Under the pieces are notes generated by a model. The model did not search any database. It saw nothing but the letters and a program-made list of their open reading frames with translations, and was not told the DNA's origin. From Tistlia sp040905785 (lineage in GTDB: Bacteria; Pseudomonadota; Alphaproteobacteria; Kiloniellales; DSM-21159), in NCBI RefSeq assembly GCF_040905785.1, contig NZ_JBBDQW010000078.1:20414-84413 (forward strand): a DNA stretch of 64,000 bases, given 5' to 3'. Shown one piece after another: positions 63,402 to 64,000 of this stretch (its first letter is position 1; the number at the start of each line of letters is the position of its first letter). The position numbers were made by a program, and so were the translations under genes.

Positions 63402-63567
63402 GTCCGGACCCTAGTGGCGGCCTGCCTGCACCCCGCCGGCCCTCCCTGTTTGCGGGCGCAGCCGATACGCCCTAGTACTCGTTTTGAGTTTGTGGCGTTC
63501 TTACTTATGAGTGCATAATTTCTGAAGAAATACCCGCATTATTACTTGCCCTTTGGAGGTGATCTAT
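63402..63567. other. AT-richer leader before the MarR-family gene
   Basis: This stretch (GTACTCGTTTTGAGTTTGTGG onward) has clearly lower G+C than anything else in the window, with TTATGAGTGCATAATTTC as a possible promoter core and GGAGGTGAT at 63556-63564 as ribosome-binding site. No gene is seen in it. Confidence 0.5.
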
Positions 63568-64000
63568 TTGAGAATTTATGCGATACTTCCGGCTATGATC
63601 GGAGCCGATTTTCCTGCAGGTTGCGGCGAGAGCGCGGCGAAGCGTCTGTATCTTCAGGCGATCACTGGCCTGCAACAGCTTCACCGGCAGCTGCTCGAGC
63701 TGGTCAAGGTCGAGCTCGGCAACCTCGGGGTCAATGACGTCAACAACGTGCAGGCGTTGCTGCTCTACAACATCGGCGGCGACGAGATCAGCGTCGGCGA
63801 GCTGAACTACCGCGCCAACTACCTTGACGCCAACATCACCCATAAGCTGAAGAAGCTGGTCGAGGCCGGCTACGTCGAGCAACGTCGTGCCGCGCACGAC
63901 CGCCGCTCGGTGCAGGTGCGCCTGACGCCGAAGGGCTTGGCCTTCTACCGCGCGCTCGATGCCGCGTTCGACCGCCAGGCGCGCGCGCTCGAGCGGCAGG
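63568..64000 (+). CDS. MarR-family winged-helix regulator, LdtR-like; 3' end beyond the window
   Basis: About 144 residues are visible. YLQAITGLQQLHRQLLELVKVEL (helix 1) and a winged helix follow: NNVQALLLYNIGGDEISVGELNYRANYLDANITHKLKKLVEAGYVEQRRAAHDRRSVQVRLTPKGLAFYRAL, a MarR signature with the D-R-R-S wing. It resembles LdtR-type alphaproteobacterial regulators of cell-wall stress. TTG 63568 is chosen because GGAGGTGAT lies 7 bases upstream; an in-frame ATG at 63595 is the alternative. The protein is cut by the window edge. Confidence 0.85.
   Translation, partial: MRIYAILPAMIGADFPAGCGESAAKRLYLQAITGLQQLHRQLLELVKVELGNLGVNDVNNVQALLLYNIGGDEISVGELNYRANYLDANITHKLKKLVEAGYVEQRRAAHDRRSVQVRLTPKGLAFYRALDAAFDRQARALERQ

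Overview
This is a high-G+C chromosomal window, most likely from a Rhodospirillales/Kiloniellales-type alphaproteobacterium. That placement is an inference from gene style: many TRAP and tripartite tricarboxylate (TTT) solute-binding transporters, COG3618 amidohydrolases, a PcaF/PcaI/PcaJ-like set, a RaiA/cold-shock-domain fusion and a MarR/LdtR-like regulator. I see no rRNA, tRNA, prophage or CRISPR array. A run of exactly 100 N (16615-16714) marks a scaffolding gap inside a repeat array.

Left part (1 to about 29.3 kb) is catabolic. (a) 1-12.9 kb: two COG3618 amidohydrolases, a TRAP transporter (DctPQM), a TTT transporter (TctABC), a COG4091 dehydrogenase with SAF domain, a FadR-type GntR regulator, a gamma-carbonic-anhydrase-like protein, a class III CoA transferase, an enoyl-CoA hydratase homologue and a 3-hydroxyisobutyrate-dehydrogenase-like enzyme. 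Three copies of a TNGYATACCA motif sit in front of the three main transcription units and look like the GntR operator. (b) 13.8-16.5 kb: beta-ketoadipyl-CoA thiolase plus both subunits of a 3-oxoacid CoA transferase. (c) 17.1-18.8 kb: a Na/Pi cotransporter behind a repeat array. (d) 18.8-25.8 kb: a six-gene operon (DUF1445 hydro-lyase, TRAP DctPQM, DUF2848, amidase) behind a LysR gene and a perfect LysR-type palindrome. (e) 25.9-29.3 kb: a HhH endonuclease-like protein, an acyl-CoA dehydrogenase and an FAH-family hydrolase.

Right part (about 29.4-63.2 kb) is a different kind of region: a stress and energy island. It holds a Lon-like protease, a universal-stress-like protein, nicotinamidase and nicotinate phosphoribosyltransferase, PRPP synthetase with a phosphoribosyltransferase, Hsp20, a phasin-like protein, a divergent GroEL, a SufS-type desulfurase, an ABC exporter with adaptor, an acetyl-CoA synthetase/2-oxoacid dehydrogenase/acyl carrier protein operon, a host-attachment-type protein, a second-type FtsH, a ribosome hibernation factor fused to a cold-shock domain, an AMP-ligase/ACP/acyltransferase fusion, DUF2267, GlgX and a glycine-zipper stress protein. 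Eight perfect TTGA-N6-TCAA palindromes (FNR/FixK/Dnr boxes) and one near-match lie in its intergenic regions, 65-180 bp before start codons. I found none in the intergenic regions of the catabolic half. The simplest reading is an oxygen-limitation regulon: protein quality control, ribosome hibernation, NAD/PRPP salvage, membrane lipid repair and acetate/2-oxoacid/glycogen metabolism switched on together.

The island also contains decayed genes (a frameshifted coiled-coil gene, a DUF3775 gene with internal stops). It ends at an IS5-family transposase remnant and a short AT-richer stretch, after which a MarR-family regulator gene runs off the right edge.
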